Origin: Syngnathus acus
Lineage: Eukaryota; Chordata; Actinopteri; Syngnathiformes; Syngnathidae
Length of the DNA stretch: 64,000 nucleotides
Reading direction: 5' to 3'
Assembly: GCF_901709675.1 (NCBI RefSeq)
Contig: NC_051101.1
Location: forward strand, 4,031,501-4,095,500
In this document: positions 24,138-37,500 of the stretch, in pieces
Layout: each line of letters begins with the position of its first letter
Numbering within the stretch: the first letter of the stretch is position 1
The notes under the pieces: model-generated
The model's input: the letters and a program-made list of their open reading frames with translations, nothing else
What the model was told of the DNA's origin: nothing
The model's database searches: none
Made by a program: the position numbers and the translations under genes

Positions 24138-25038
24138 TTTAAAAGATTTATGAATGAAGCTCCATTTGGAGCAATATGACAAAACTGAAACGCCAACCAC
24201 TGGTTGATTTAATCTCTTACTCGCTGGGCGGGCAGTCTGGAATGTTTGAAAAGAAAACCGACGCTTTTTCGTACAAACAAACAAGTACCAAACAGTATCA
24301 GTAAAACCTCTGACATTAGGCCATATTTAAAAAAGGTATTCTCCCACGTTATAAATCGTAAATGAACTAACTTCCTCCAATTTACGTTTTTGCAATGAAA
24401 TAATTTGTGTCGCCCGGAGTCTACGTCACACGTAAACAGAGAGGTGCATTATGGGAGAAATCTTTTTATAGGACCACCCTTTTCGTCATTGTCATTGCAG
24501 ACATGATAAATATGTTATTAAATATTATTTTGGGGAAAATATTATTTGTACGTGGGGATGGCACATGTTTTTTTGTTTCTTACAAATCCAAGTTGGACGC
24601 ATGAAAATAAAATTAGCATAAAAAACACCCGGCTTTTGGTAATGGCTGTGCCTTCAAAATAAAATAATTTATTATATTAAAATATATTTTTAATATATTA
24701 TATAATTAATATATATTCAGAATGATATGAGCCAGGTCATATTATATATTCAAATAAGGATATTTGGTCTTAGTTTTACATAAATCGTGTCTACCCTTTG
24801 TTCAATTGGATTTTTTCTACAAACTAAATATTTTGAAAATCCTAACCGGAGGAGGATGACGTCGTTACAGTTGTAACTAACAAGCATAGCTAGCCGGTTG
24901 TGATTAGCCACGTCATGTAAACTTTTGAAGTGATATTGATGAAAGGCTTATGGGCGCTGGCGTTATCAGGATAATTCACTTAACTTCTAATCGGACTTTG
25001 AACTTTATGGTTAGTTTGTTGAAATAATTATATGGAAG
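24138..25038. promoter_or_regulatory. Divergent tbc1d31/derl1 promoter region
   Basis: About 900 bases separate the two start codons. CCACGTCA at 24908-24915 is the reverse complement of TGACGTGG, the UPR element bound by XBP1/ATF6. TGACGTCG at 24857-24864 is CRE/UPRE-like. Both lie 125-185 bases before the derl1 start. DERL1 is a known unfolded-protein-response target, so control of derl1 is plausible. Positions are seen; function is inferred. Confidence 0.55.
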
Positions 25039-27730
25039 ATGTCAGACATCGGGGACTGGTTCAAAAGCATCCCCTTCATCACCAGGAGCTGGTTTGCTGC
25101 CTCGATTGCTGTTCCCCTCATCGGGAAACTCGGATTGATTGATCCCATGAACCTTGCACTGAGGCCTGGGTTGTTCCTAAGGAGATTTCACGTGAGTGTT
25201 TCTTGGGTTTTCCTCGAGAGATCCAAGGTTATGTTGGAATGTTTGTGTTTACGAAAGTGTCAGTGCGTTAGCAGGTGGCTAGCTTGGCTCACCCAATAGG
25301 CCTAGCCGAAAAACTTCCGGGTAAAGTGGATAAAAAAATAAAAATAGAAACAGACAGAATTTGAACAATTGAGTTATTTCTACAGATCCGTACACTTTCA
25401 AATAAAATAACAAAACGTAGTGTGTCAAAATGGGCTTTTTGTGTTGTCCTGAAAATCGGATTCACATCACAGGCTACTTTGCATTTCATTGTTCTAGTTA
25501 CTCGACATTTCTGGCGTTGATAGATGAACAAAGACACATTTCAGTGCTACGTGAAATGTGTAACTACTTTTAGACCACTCTCGTCAAAATGGTCAATTTA
25601 CTGCGGCACTCCTGCTGATGTCACATACCAGTGCCATTGCTAGCTGTACCTCCCCAGTAGATGCAATCAGATGTTTTTATTGTGTTGTTTCTTTTCACTT
25701 GACATGCACCAAGTTCTTATTATGCAGGGTTGCATTGCAATAATGCAACCTTTGTGGCTAATTCCAGAATTTATTATTAACTTTCTTACAGTGTGGCAAA
25801 CATTGGCGTTTTTGCAGTAGCACTTACCCAGGGAATACTATCTTGGAGATTGTGTCCTCTCAAAGCAGTTTGTTTGTATTATGTTTTTGGATTGTGTTTC
25901 AATTAGATTCATTGCTCTATTTTTAGCTGTGGAGACCAGTGACTGCCACCCTGTATTTCCCAGTGTCCCCCAATACTGGCTTCCTGTATCTAGTCAACCT
26001 TTATTTTCTCTACAATTACTCAACTCGGTTAGAGACAGGTGAGATCACTCACTCACTCACTCACTCACTCACTCACTCACTGTGTTTTCTTTATGTATTG
26101 TATTTTTTTTTTTTTTTTTTTTTTTAGGAGCGTTTGATGGGCGACCGGCTGACTATGTTTTCATGCTCCTCTTCAACTGGATCTGCATTGTTGTATCCTT
26201 TCCTATACTGTCATTTTTTCACATGCAGACAAAGTAGCACCAAACCTCAACATAGTCATTCTGGTGTAATTAGTCTTTTTTATTATTTTTATTTGCAAAT
26301 CTCCAGCTGTGACCAAAGTGACCTCTGTGGTGGTTGTCCTTGACTTTTGTTCTAGATAACTGGGCTGCTCATGGACATGCAGGTAAGTGGTTGTTAAAAA
26401 GCCTCATTATTAAACGTGGATTTGTATGTATGTCGGAAGGCAGCGTGTCACTACCCTGCACTAGTCTTACAAAGTAGTTAAGTCATAGTACTTCGGTCAT
26501 GAAGTAAATATTTGTAGAATGTTATGATGCTCAGTGTTAGCAGAAAATAATGTTAATGATGTTTACCTGCATACTTACAGTGTGTTGTTTTTCTTTTAGC
26601 TGCTGATGATCCCATTGATCATGTCTGTGCTGTACATTTGGGCTCAGTTCAATAAAGACACGATTGTGTCTTTCTGGTTTGGAACAAGATTCAAGGTAAC
26701 ATCTTGTTTCACCACTCAAATTGCATCAATGTATTTATTCATGAACAGCCTTGTTTAACGTGTCCAGGATATTCATAATATGTTCTATTTAGGCACATTA
26801 TCTGCCTTGGGTCATTTTGATCTTCAACTTTATCATCGGAGGCTCGTAAGTAACCTCTTCCCTTTGTCACGGCATCTTTTTTTTCATTAGCACTATATTT
26901 TGACAACAGACATCGATCGACATGCTTCTCTGCTGTTTTTGGGCAGGTTTGTGAATGAACTCATTGGGAACCTGGTGGGTCACCTCTACTTCTTTCTCAT
27001 GTTCAAATATCCCATGGACCTAGGAGGACGCACCTTCCTTTCTACGCCACAGTTCTTGTAAGTTCTATTATTTGCAGAACACAGATTTAAAGAAATATTT
27101 TTTTCTCCTTCACTTCTTTAAACAAAATGTAAAAGAAACGTGTCAACATGTTTTAGATAGATTAGCAGTGGAGTATTCATGAGTAAAATAGGTTAAAATA
27201 ATAATAGGTTAGTTGCACAATCTAGTGAGCTCAACTACAAGAGCTGTGCACAACCACACGGTGCATTCAGAGTGCTTTCACAATGTAGGACATTACAAAG
27301 ACAGTGCTGTTTCACATTAATTGATTTTCTTCAATTTTTGTGAAAAGCCAAAATCAAAATCACAGTTGAATTTTGATTAATTAGCCAGCCCTAAACAGAG
27401 GTATTAAATTATAAAAATGTTCATTATTTTGTATTGATGTGCAGTAGGTGCAACAGAGGTTAAAAAAATAGATTTGGGTCTCAGTATGCTATACAGTTCT
27501 GCACAACTGCAATGACAATTTACATGAGAAATGAATTCCCATTGTCTTTGTAAACTAAACATTTTTTGTAATTGTCATACAGGTATCAGCTCCTTCCTAA
27601 TCGGAGAGGAGGAGTGTCAGGCTTTGGAGCCCCTCCCACTAGGAGAGCAGCACCTCAGGAGCAGGCAGGAGGTGGGGGCGGCGGTGGCGGGCGCCACAAC
27701 TGGGGTCAAGGCTTTCGTTTGGGGGATTAA
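25039..27730 (+). CDS. derl1: Derlin-1, ER-associated degradation factor (8 exons)
   Basis: Exons are 25039-25191, 25927-26038, 26128-26192, 26356-26382, 26600-26695, 26793-26845, 26947-27057 and 27583-27730. They give 254 residues, against 251 in human. Derlin-1 is a rhomboid pseudoprotease of the ER membrane. It helps move misfolded proteins to the cytosol with p97/VCP and the HRD1 ligase. Visible features are the start MSDIGDWFKSIPFITRSWFA, the WR motif after the first helix (Trp53-Arg54), and the GxxxG motif GNLVG (176-180). No catalytic serine or histidine is present. The C-terminal SHP box is GGGRHNWGQGFRLGD, which binds p97. Exon 4 is only 27 bases (ITGLLMDMQ). Exon 3 uses a weak GTATCC donor. 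The gene is divergent from tbc1d31 and convergent with zhx2, as in human 8q24. Confidence 0.96.
26043..26126 (+). repeat. (ACTC)n microsatellite and poly-T inside derl1 intron 2
   Basis: About nine CACT units directly follow the exon 2 donor. The intron ends in a ~25-base T run that serves as the polypyrimidine tract of exon 3. Length change here could affect splicing of the in-frame exon. Confidence 0.85.
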
Positions 27731-28920
27731 CAAAAGATGACAAGAGCAACCTATTGCCTACTTTGAGCAACTACACTTGGATTAAAAAAAATGTTACTTC
27801 ACTTTCTTCTATTTGAGGAATTCCAAATTAGTTAATTTAAGTCTTAAGTGAAAAGTAAAGGTGGCAAGTATTTTAACTCCAAAAGTAAAATAAGACTGCT
27901 GTTTTGTGACTTTCAATGTTTTCTTTAAAAAAAAAAAAATCATTATTCAACCCTTTTTCTTACAGTTTGGTTTACTGCCTTATTTCACCCTTTGACAGCA
28001 GACTGACAGCTCGAGAAATGCCATAGCTGACTTAGGTTCTTCATGAGTTTCTCCACCCTTTCAGATAGCATATCACAAGACTGTTGGAATTGTCAACATG
28101 AATGCTTCTGTGTAGGGCACACATGGCCAACTGGAAGTAATGTCTTGGTTGTCTGCTACAGACTTCCTAGTGCCACAAGTGATTATTGTTTTTGTAAATA
28201 CAACAGTTACCAAAAAGATGACTGAGTCTGAGTGTGTTTATTTATCTATTTATACTTACTATACTTTTATTTTTTATGTCACTTTATTTTGTTTTTTTTT
28301 ATTTTCACAAGGCCACAAATTACTTGGCAATCTCTGGCGACATTACACACTATTGGGGAGGACTTCTCAAAACCGTATTATCTCCATTGCGTGTCCACAT
28401 TGGATCGCGGGTGAGCCTGAGCCTATCTCAGCTGGCTATGGGTGAGAGGTGGGGTACACTCAAAATTCAAGGGCAGACGCATTACTCAAGACACGACAGA
28501 GGGTTAAAAGCAACACTGAAGAAATGGTTGATTTTTCAATGTTCATTCATTTAAATGCGGCCCAGACTTTACCTCCAGTGGCCCCCAGGTAAATTGAGTT
28601 TGAGACCCCTGCTTGAAAATAACTAAATTGCTCACCACAACCAATTTTCAAACAGCTTGTTTGCTTGAACAGCTTGCGTATTTATTGGGTTAGAGGAGAT
28701 TTAAAGTAGAAAATGAAAATGCAGGCAGTATTTCTTAGAAGCCAACCAGAAGCCAGAATACGCTCGGACGCTTTAACATGAAACGTAAGCAGCGGAAACA
28801 TGTTCATTCTGCTTTTCAAACCAGCATTATATAGAAGTGACAGTTGAATCTATAGCAGCGTTTGCACAAATGATGCATGACGATGCAATCAGACAAAAAC
28901 AATAAACGTCCCTTTAAATC
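27731..28920 (+). other. derl1 3' flank with repeat fragments
   Basis: ATTAAA occurs at 27782, soon after the stop codon, and AATAAA at 28901-28906. Which is used is unclear. The segment 28390-28455 (GAGCCTATCTCAGCTGGCTATG) is a fish SINE fragment. The segment 28553-28615 (AAATTGAGTTTGAGACCCCTGC) is one end of a hAT-like miniature element that recurs at 63120-63212. Confidence 0.5.
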
Positions 28921-30025
28921 TTGAGAAGTGAAACAAAAATGTTGATTCTAAGGCAGCCAACACAGGTTTGATCGTACATTTAAAAGAAATCGCCGTTTGA
29001 ACCAACTGTACACTGACAACGAGTTTTAAACTAAACTTCCCCGCTGTCCATTGCGAAGACAAACCACAGAAAGGCGAAAGCGGACGAGACATGTTCACAA
29101 TTCACGGCTGAACAAGATTCATACTTGAAACTGCTTTCGATACTTAATCATGAATCTCCCCAACTTTCTAATTTCAGTCAAAAAGAATTTGTTTTTCCAT
29201 TGAAATGAACCATCATCAGTTGATGCGGAAAGACCTGAAAAGGCAGCATGGTGCGATCAGACAGACTACGTGTTTAAACAGAAAAACATTCTGCACTGTT
29301 ATTGCCTCAGGTACTGATGCAGGAGCACAACAGCTGATTCAAAAAGATACAAGTTAGTGCATTCTATCATTCATTGGCCTAATGCAGTTCGTCTTGGTCT
29401 GCACATGTGGCTCTTTGTGGCAAACGCGTGGCTCCGTCTCCAGCAGTGAGGCGAGGCGAGGCCAAGCTTGTACTCCCACAATCCATTCCCTCTCCTTGAA
29501 GAATATAGTCTGAGAACTTAAGGGCTGACGCTGCAAGAGGAGGTTTCGAGCTGGAGACGAAGTCGCTGAGCACAAGAAAGCCTTACAGTACAAGTTAGTT
29601 CCATAAAAAAAGAAAAAAAAAGCTCTTACCGAGCAGAAAGCAGATTCAATTTTCCTCCAAAATAGGCTTGATTTTCAGCAAATAAACAGCTATTTTACAC
29701 TTCAAGCTTTAAAGAACACAAACATTCTAAGTACTGGGCACACATTTTTTAAAAAAGTAACAAAACATGCCCTTTCAGGAAAAAAAACTGTACAGACTTT
29801 TTTTTTTTTTAGCAATACAGAAAAAATATTTACAAAGATACTTTTTCCACCACCATGACACCCCAAAAATAATGAAGTCCAGCTTTGGCACTCCTTACAG
29901 TACATGGGCATCGGCGCCACATGACACGCGAGCAGATGTCCAATCTGCTTGGTGACCACACGGAGATACATCCCTGTTTCCACGTTTGGCAGCTTGTACG
30001 TGACCCTTGTATGCTTTCACATCAG
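28681..30025 (-). other. zhx2: Probable zhx2 3' UTR exon
   Basis: A donor (TGATG|GTAAGT) follows the zhx2 stop codon at once. The first strong minus-strand acceptor after it is TTTCTTTTCTAG|CTGATGTG, with the exon starting near 30025. A minus-strand AATAAA lies at 28681-28686. The exon is inferred from splice signals only, and its 3' end may overlap the derl1 tail. Confidence 0.4.
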
Positions 30026-31571
30026 CTAGAAAAGAAATTAGACATGATTAAGAAGTGAAGTCCCAGCTATTGTTTGATTAACCTCATTATCTTCTGTTAA
30101 CGGTCTGTCAGGTTGAGATTTTTCATCAAATAACATTTGAGACATTAAGTACAAGAAGTTACAGATTTGAACAGTGTATTGCCAGAAAAATATGTACAAC
30201 AAATGTCCTCTTAAACAAAGATTGACACTACATAACATCATTATTAAATGAATGGCAGTGCCTCCCTCCAATAATAGCAGGCTGTATGTTGATGTATGTG
30301 TGTGTATGCACACACTAATGACAGCAAGTCGCAACGACGGCTGCCGTCAAACTGTCCATTATTAGGACCAATCACAGTTAATTAGACACAAATAACTTCC
30401 CGGATGGATGGATGGATGAAACTGCAGCTGTGGCATTTTAAAGGCCCAGTCCCCCATTCATGGCCACAGCCAATCACAGACAGACAGATAATCCTTTTGC
30501 GGGTCATAGGAGGATAAACCCCTCTCTGTGTGAAATCTAGGGAAAAGGAGGAAAACTCTGAAGCCAAAGATGGCAGCAGTCAATTCTTGTTTCAAAACTT
30601 TATAATGCCACCACAGGGTGCTCACAGTTTGTGGACTTCTCTACAAGAGTAAGATGTGCAATTGCTGCTGCACTGACAAATTCCCAGCACAGCAGAAATA
30701 AAGTATGCCAGCCTCACATTTGGTTACATTTGTGAAATCACTATGCACAAATCAGCTTTGTTTTAGCTTCATTTCAGAACACGGCCAAAATAAATATTAT
30801 TGGATGAAGGCTAGACTAACAGTGCATAGTGTGGACAAAATATTTTTGGGAAATTGCTGAGAATATCGGTAATTTTTTCTCAATTGTTTATACTAAAATA
30901 AATGGATGAGCATAAAGAAAAACAAAAACTATTGGCTTGATTATATTACTGTTACAAAAATACTTCTTTCTCATTTGAAACAAAGAAATTTGTTGCTAGC
31001 CCTCTAATGAAAGAAACACTCACGTTGGTCAAAGAAATAACTTGAATTGAAGAAACATAACAGTCAGGCGAGTGTATGCCTACACCATCGGCGACCTAAA
31101 AGTAACCTTATTAAAAAAATGATGATGGCAGCATATTTGATTCATGTTTGTCCATGTCCCAGGTAACCAATAACAATCAAGTCAGGACGTTTCACATACG
31201 CCCAGTTAGCGGAGTGGAGCGTGCCAAGCCAACAATGGGGTCATAAAAAAAAACCTAAAAAAAACCCATGAGCACTCCATTTGCCCTATGTTGTTCTTAT
31301 GTCAAAATCAGCACAAAAAAAAAAAAGATTCCCTCAGGGAAAAAAATGCTGGTGTGAAAGGGCTAATTATTTCTATATTTAAGTTATTTCTATGACCACT
31401 CTGGGTTTTTCTTTCATTAACAGGAGGAGTACCAATAATTTTGTGCACACATAAGGTTTGAATATCTGTTATAACATTTATTGGGGGGAAAAAAGGCCGA
31501 TATACAACCAACAATCTACCAAACTATACTAGCGAACTTACCAAACTATAATCAAATACATCTACTTACCA

Positions 31572-34500
31572 TCAGCCAGTAACCCTCCCAGGTTGCTCCA
31601 TCGTCAAAACATCAGTATCTGCCGCCAGTCTCTGTCTTTGTAATCCTCCCTCGCTCTCTTCGCCCACAGCTACTGTCACCTGAACCCACCTGACAAACGC
31701 AGTACATAATGCACCATTTTCAACACAGCATGACACTTTCAACGATATTCAATGTGCATGAAACTGAGCTGATAGATGACCTCATACATCATCGGATAGA
31801 ACTTTAGATACTGACAGTGTCATGACGGAGCATTATTATTTGTAAGGTAGAACTGTCTCATTTGTAAGGTGGAACTGTCCATCCGTCGGAGTTCTTTTTA
31901 GGATTTCTTTTTTGACATTAAGATACCCACCTCCCCTTTTCAGCAATGCTAGAGCTGGTTTGGTCCAGCCTGGCCTGGCTGAGGTCCGGCACACTGTGAG
32001 TAAGTTTTTCAGTCAACCATTGTACTGTGTCTGGATTGGACTGCTTGGAGTTCTCCATAGATGCTGCTGTTGTTTTCTTCTCGCCAGCTTCCTCCACTAC
32101 AGCAAAGTTTGTGGGGTTAAAATGGGACAACTCCACAAAGCGTGCTGATCCAATGTAATATACCTTTTCCTTCTGGTGATACACTTTGTTGCGGTTTGTC
32201 AGAACTGTCTCCATTTTGCTCTTGCCCAGATTTCTGTTGTTCTTTTTGGCTCTGGTAAGCTTCCAACCAGGCCATGGTCTCACCGTTCTTCAAGGCTGAG
32301 CGATGTTCCTTAAACCAGCGCACAATGTCAGTGCGGCCCAGGCTTGTTTGCCCTTCCAGTTGGCTGTACTCCTCGGGTGTTGGCCACTGGGTCCGGCAGA
32401 ACATCTGCCAAGATAGGTCAGAAGAGCAAAAGCAATATATTACACAGAAGAAAGCAATTGAATTTCATTTAGTCCTCAACCATCTACAATAAGATCTGAC
32501 TGGCTCTCACAAAACTGGACTCTAGTATTACATGCAAACAAACAGCAGATGGCAGAATAAGCTCTACCCGCAGAAAAATGTGGCTTACACTAGAAGAAAT
32601 AGAGCAAAATTTTATGGCACTAGTTTGAAAGGCCTTTTCACATTACACTTAGCACAACGCAGTGTAACCGAAAAACCCATTCACTTTCCGTTCTAACTTC
32701 TTTCCATCCGAACTAGCAAGAAAAAGCTACTTTCTGTTAAAAAAAACCCTGACAAGTAATTTCTCGTCCCCACGCAAAAACTCAGTGATCATTAGCAGAC
32801 CATCTAAAAAGGACATATTTTTCAGGCATGATTTTAGGCAGTCAGTCTATCAATTGTTACCTCACGCAGCAGAGCGAGTGAGCCACTCGGGATGGGAGCC
32901 GGGCTCGTCGACAGCGAGAGGATGGGAGGATGCGGAGAAGACGAGGAGGAGGACGAATTAAGGATTGGAGGTGATGCAGAGGCAGACAAGGTCGGGGGAT
33001 GAGGCGAGGAGGCTGCGAGCACAGGAGGGGAGCAAGATGAGGAAGAAGAGAGGAAGGGTGGGAGAGCTGACGATTGGAGCATTTTCCCATCCTGCTCGCG
33101 ATGGGAAGAGCCATTGAGCAACACGCCCGGTCTGTCGCCTTTGTCATCTGTGTTCTTCGGGGTCACGCTGAGCAAGGCTTTCTCCATGTTGTCCCTTAGC
33201 GCCCTGCGCTCAGAAAACCAGCAGTCCACTTCAGTCTTGGATAGCCTGGTCTCCTGGGCCAGTTGGTCTAGAGCAGAACAGAGTTCAAGGAGTCAGGTGA
33301 GCTGCTTCCACTAAAAACTAGGAATACTGTCTCGACAAGCTCTTAGCCATTGTGTGAAAATGACAATCACTGCTGAACAGACTCTTTCACACAAGCTTCA
33401 CAGTGATTTCCTCTTTTAGATCAATCTATGAACTCTATTTTCAACCTCTCACGAGGTTTTCTTACTCAGGCCAAATTCACAAGGCATCACTTCTATTCAA
33501 TAATTCAGCAATTCCTGTTCGTCTGCCACAGGGCAAGGCCCACATAAAAGTCTGACAGTGAAACTGTACCAAGCTCAGTGTCTGTTGGAGTGCTGCTTCT
33601 CTGGAAGCTCTCTTCGAGTGCATTGAGTTGCTCAGAGGTTTTGCCCTTCACCCGCTCCAGCAGGGGGAAGTGGCTTGGAACCGCTTTCCTTACAGGTCCA
33701 TCTTTCAGTACTGGAGTCACTTCAGCTTTCACCAATACTGGGGGCGGAGGAACACCTTCAAAGGGTACAGAGTGAAAAATGTTAGCCAGAAATTGAAATT
33801 TAGAACGATAGCAGAAGTATAGATGAGCTCAGTTGCTTGTATACAAGCTTCTTACAACTCGGATCGTTGTAAATATTAGAATGATCGGCTTCAATGTTTG
33901 GAATTTTATGAGCAAAACGTCTTTCTTGCTACACTACAGCTTGACACGAGTTACTGTCCATAAAATCCAAAATCTACTAAATACTCTCCTCCAGTGGTTT
34001 AATGCAAGCACATTAACACAAAATTAAATGCAAACGTTGCGTCGTGCTTCATCCATGAAATGAAAAGCAGCACAGGTACAACGTCAAGGTGGTTTTATTT
34101 CCCCCCCCCAAACGACTCTCAGACTAATTTCATCTTTGTTAGTCTGGGAAAGCCAGTTAAAAAACAATGCTCTTGGAGTAAAAGATTCAACTGCTTTTTT
34201 GTACGACCGCCAGTAGCACACCTACTAGCTGCCAAAGCGTGCAAGACAATTTTCAAGGGAATGAAGGCTAATTGTCGCTTAGAAAAGGAAAACTGTTCCA
34301 AAAACCGCCCCGTGAATCGAAACTCATTGTAACCAATGGGAGAATTTAACTGGAAGCTCCTCACAAATTGGTGGTTTCATGACAGATGCTGGGAATAAGG
34401 TGGATAAGTCTCTACAATAGATATATTATATGTCACGAATAAATTTTTTTTTTGGCCAATTAAGTGTAATTTGATAATTTCCCACAACACACAAGACTAC

Positions 34501-37500
34501 ACTAACGTGCCCCAATTAATATTCTTTCCATCCATTTTCTTCCCCTTATCCGGAATTTGTGCTGAACACTGTGTCCAGGCTAGCCCGCCAATATTTCAGT
34601 CCTCCAAAAGTAGATGGTGTTACCATGGCAACAACAGAGACAATATCCTCCCCGTCCCAAACCAGTGTTCCAAAATGATTATGAAGCTGTTATTTTAGGA
34701 CTGCACGTGACCGTTTCAAACATAGCTTCAAAGCATTAAATGAAAACCTACAGGTCGAGGTCATTCATAATTTCAGACATGAGGTACCAGTTACCTTTCA
34801 GATTAAGGAGCCTTTGTTCACTGAACCACTTCTTAATCTCCCCTCTGGACAGCCCGGTGGTCTCTATCAGCCTGTAGATCTGTCACATGACAAAATGCAT
34901 GTGATTATCTCCGTCTATATTTATCGCGATAACAGTGGTTATATTATTATTCCTACCTCTTCTTCCTCAGGGAAAGGACACTGCATGTAGCTGGACCGCA
35001 GCACTGATAGCTGCTCGGCTGTTTTGTTGGGGTCCGCGGTGAAATTTAACACTTTGGGTGATGCGAGTTTGGATGTGGTGATAGGCGCAGATATGGCTTG
35101 AATGATGGAAGGCCTTTTACTCTCTGAGGCAGTTGAGGGAGAGGCCAAGGGTCGTTTGAGTGACTGAGCAACCTGTGAAAAAAACGGAGGCAAAGACCAT
35201 GAGTTGCTTTTGTTACATTTCAAATTAGATATCAGATGTTAGACTTTTTTTTTTGGATGAACGTAAAATCCCGTGCAGAATAAATCCCCCACCCCCCGAA
35301 AAATGATCACATATTGGGGAGTCTATTACATTATACACGTTTTTTACGACATGTTTTAATTCTGGTTGATGATTTCACAATTGCCAGAATTGTGGTCCAG
35401 AGTCAATTAAATATCTGTATTATATTTTGTTTGCACCTGGTTAGCCAACGTGAGTGCCAGCGGTGCACATGTAACAGTAGAGCCATTGGCTACGGGAGTC
35501 AACACCAGACTGGTCTGTCCCAGGAGATGACAAGGGACGGACTGGAGGAGTGAGGCCGTAGGCTGCAAGGATTTGGAGACTGCGGTGGTTACTGGTGCTG
35601 TGTTGGCGGACGACTGAGTGGTAAGTTGAGGCGTGACAACTGTGAAGGTCTGAGCCACAGAGGAGATTGTACCATTGAACATCTTCTTTCTTGCTTCCTC
35701 CACCTAGTATGGGAGAAATATATTACGGTTATGTCCATTGATATTTCAATTACAATAACCTCTCAGTGTGTTTGACAGTCTTGAGCTGACAAACAACTTG
35801 ATTACAAACAAATAAAGGGATAGCAAATAGACAGTTTGTACCTCTTCTGGTGACCAGCTAATGCCCTGTTTGAGCCTCTGGGTGGTAAACCAAACTTTAA
35901 TTTGCTCCTCTGGATGTTTGGAGACTGCGGTAAGCCAAGAGAGCTCAGCTTGTGTTGGGTAGGGGAACTTGTTGAAGGAAGAGATGAGGGTCAGGTTGTC
36001 GTCCAGAGAGGGATTGTATTTGGTTGTGTTGAGAGGAATAGCGATCTTCGGCACCTGGAATAATAATGACGGACTGCTAATTATGGTGAAACACCAACAT
36101 TTAGTAATATTGATATTTTACACTTCATATAGTTTTAACTACTATAAAACAAATTATGACAAACACAATATGCAGTGTAATAAATTAAATAAATGTCCTA
36201 GCTTGAAAATATGAAAGCAGCTATGGAAGCTAATAGAATTCACTAACAGAGCCTTATTTTCAACTCAACTCAACGTATAGAGAATTTTAAAACAACCATT
36301 GCTGCATACAAAGTTCAGTGAAAATATAATATTTTAAACACCAATGCAGCAGTCATCATAAAATACGAGAACAATGCAGAGTCATAGAATCAAAATATGT
36401 TTTAAGTTAACACAAAGATCATTCCAAAAAGAGGGGCCGGAAACAGAAAAAGCTCGACTCCTCTGATCCTCCGCAAGATAAAGATTTGAAAATAAATAAA
36501 AGAACCTTTCAGATAAAGTCCATTTAATGCATTACAGTAATCTAGCAGAGATGTAACAAAGGCATGGATTAGTGTTTGAGTGCTGTTGAGAAAGGAGAGG
36601 CTTTATTTTAGCCAGCTGTCTGGGGAAAAGGAAAAGAAAAAAAAAAAAGCCAGACAACAGCGCCAATTTGCCGGTTCAACTTAAAATCACTTTCCAATTT
36701 CAAAATCCAAGTTCGAGATTGTTGGCTTCAGATAAAACAGTGGGCCCATGTCAACAACAGCGTGGGATGTACAATATAAAATAATTTCAACGTAAAACGT
36801 AAATGATTAATTGAAGTAATTTATCCATCCATTAACGATTTGCACTGATCTCATTGTTTAGTGGTTCATTGGTGCATTAAAAACCAAAATTAGTTGTAAC
36901 CCAGTGAGTGAGAAACTTCGTCTGTGTTTAGTCAATCAGTTTTCTTTTTACGTTTCCCGACATTTGCCAGCAAAAGGAGCATCCATCAGTGATGGACTGA
37001 CAGAGCTTCCGTCAGTATTGACGGAACGCTCACCTCTGGTAAACAAGCGAGACCTCGCACCAAGATTTTTTGAGCTATTTGCCACATAAGGCAAACCATA
37101 AAAAAAATCAGAATAAAGAAAATATTCAAAAGAAAACTTTCATTCTGTGGGATACTGCTCAAATTTGGGGTTAAGAGTTGCTGACACCTAACCTAGGACT
37201 TTGTATTGCATCCTACCTGGGTGTAGTTTACAGGCCGCTGCAAGGAAGGCATGATGTGAGAAAGGCCGTCAGCTTTGAGAAGAGCCGAGTCTGGGATGAT
37301 TACGGTCCCGTTGACATTGAGTGCTGTGATTGCTTTCTTAGCCAAGTCGGAGTTCAGTTTACACAACTGAGGCTCCGTCCGTTTATTATCTGAAGACATG
37401 ACCTTTTGTTTCCCCATCTTGACTGCGGTGGTTTTGTTGTGGGGAACAGCGGTCTGGCCCTCCGCTTTGCCAGATGTAACACTGGAACTATTGTAAATGA

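Noticed and set aside
24907-24917. Full ERSE-II site (ATTGG-N-CCACG) before derl1
   Set aside because: The sequence is ATTAGCCACG, which lacks the GG and the one-base spacer. Only the UPRE-like CCACGTCA is kept.
32834-33229. Serine-rich 131-residue ORF as a separate small gene
   Set aside because: It is the inner part of zhx2 exon 8, in frame with homeodomain 3 before it and homeodomain 4 after it.
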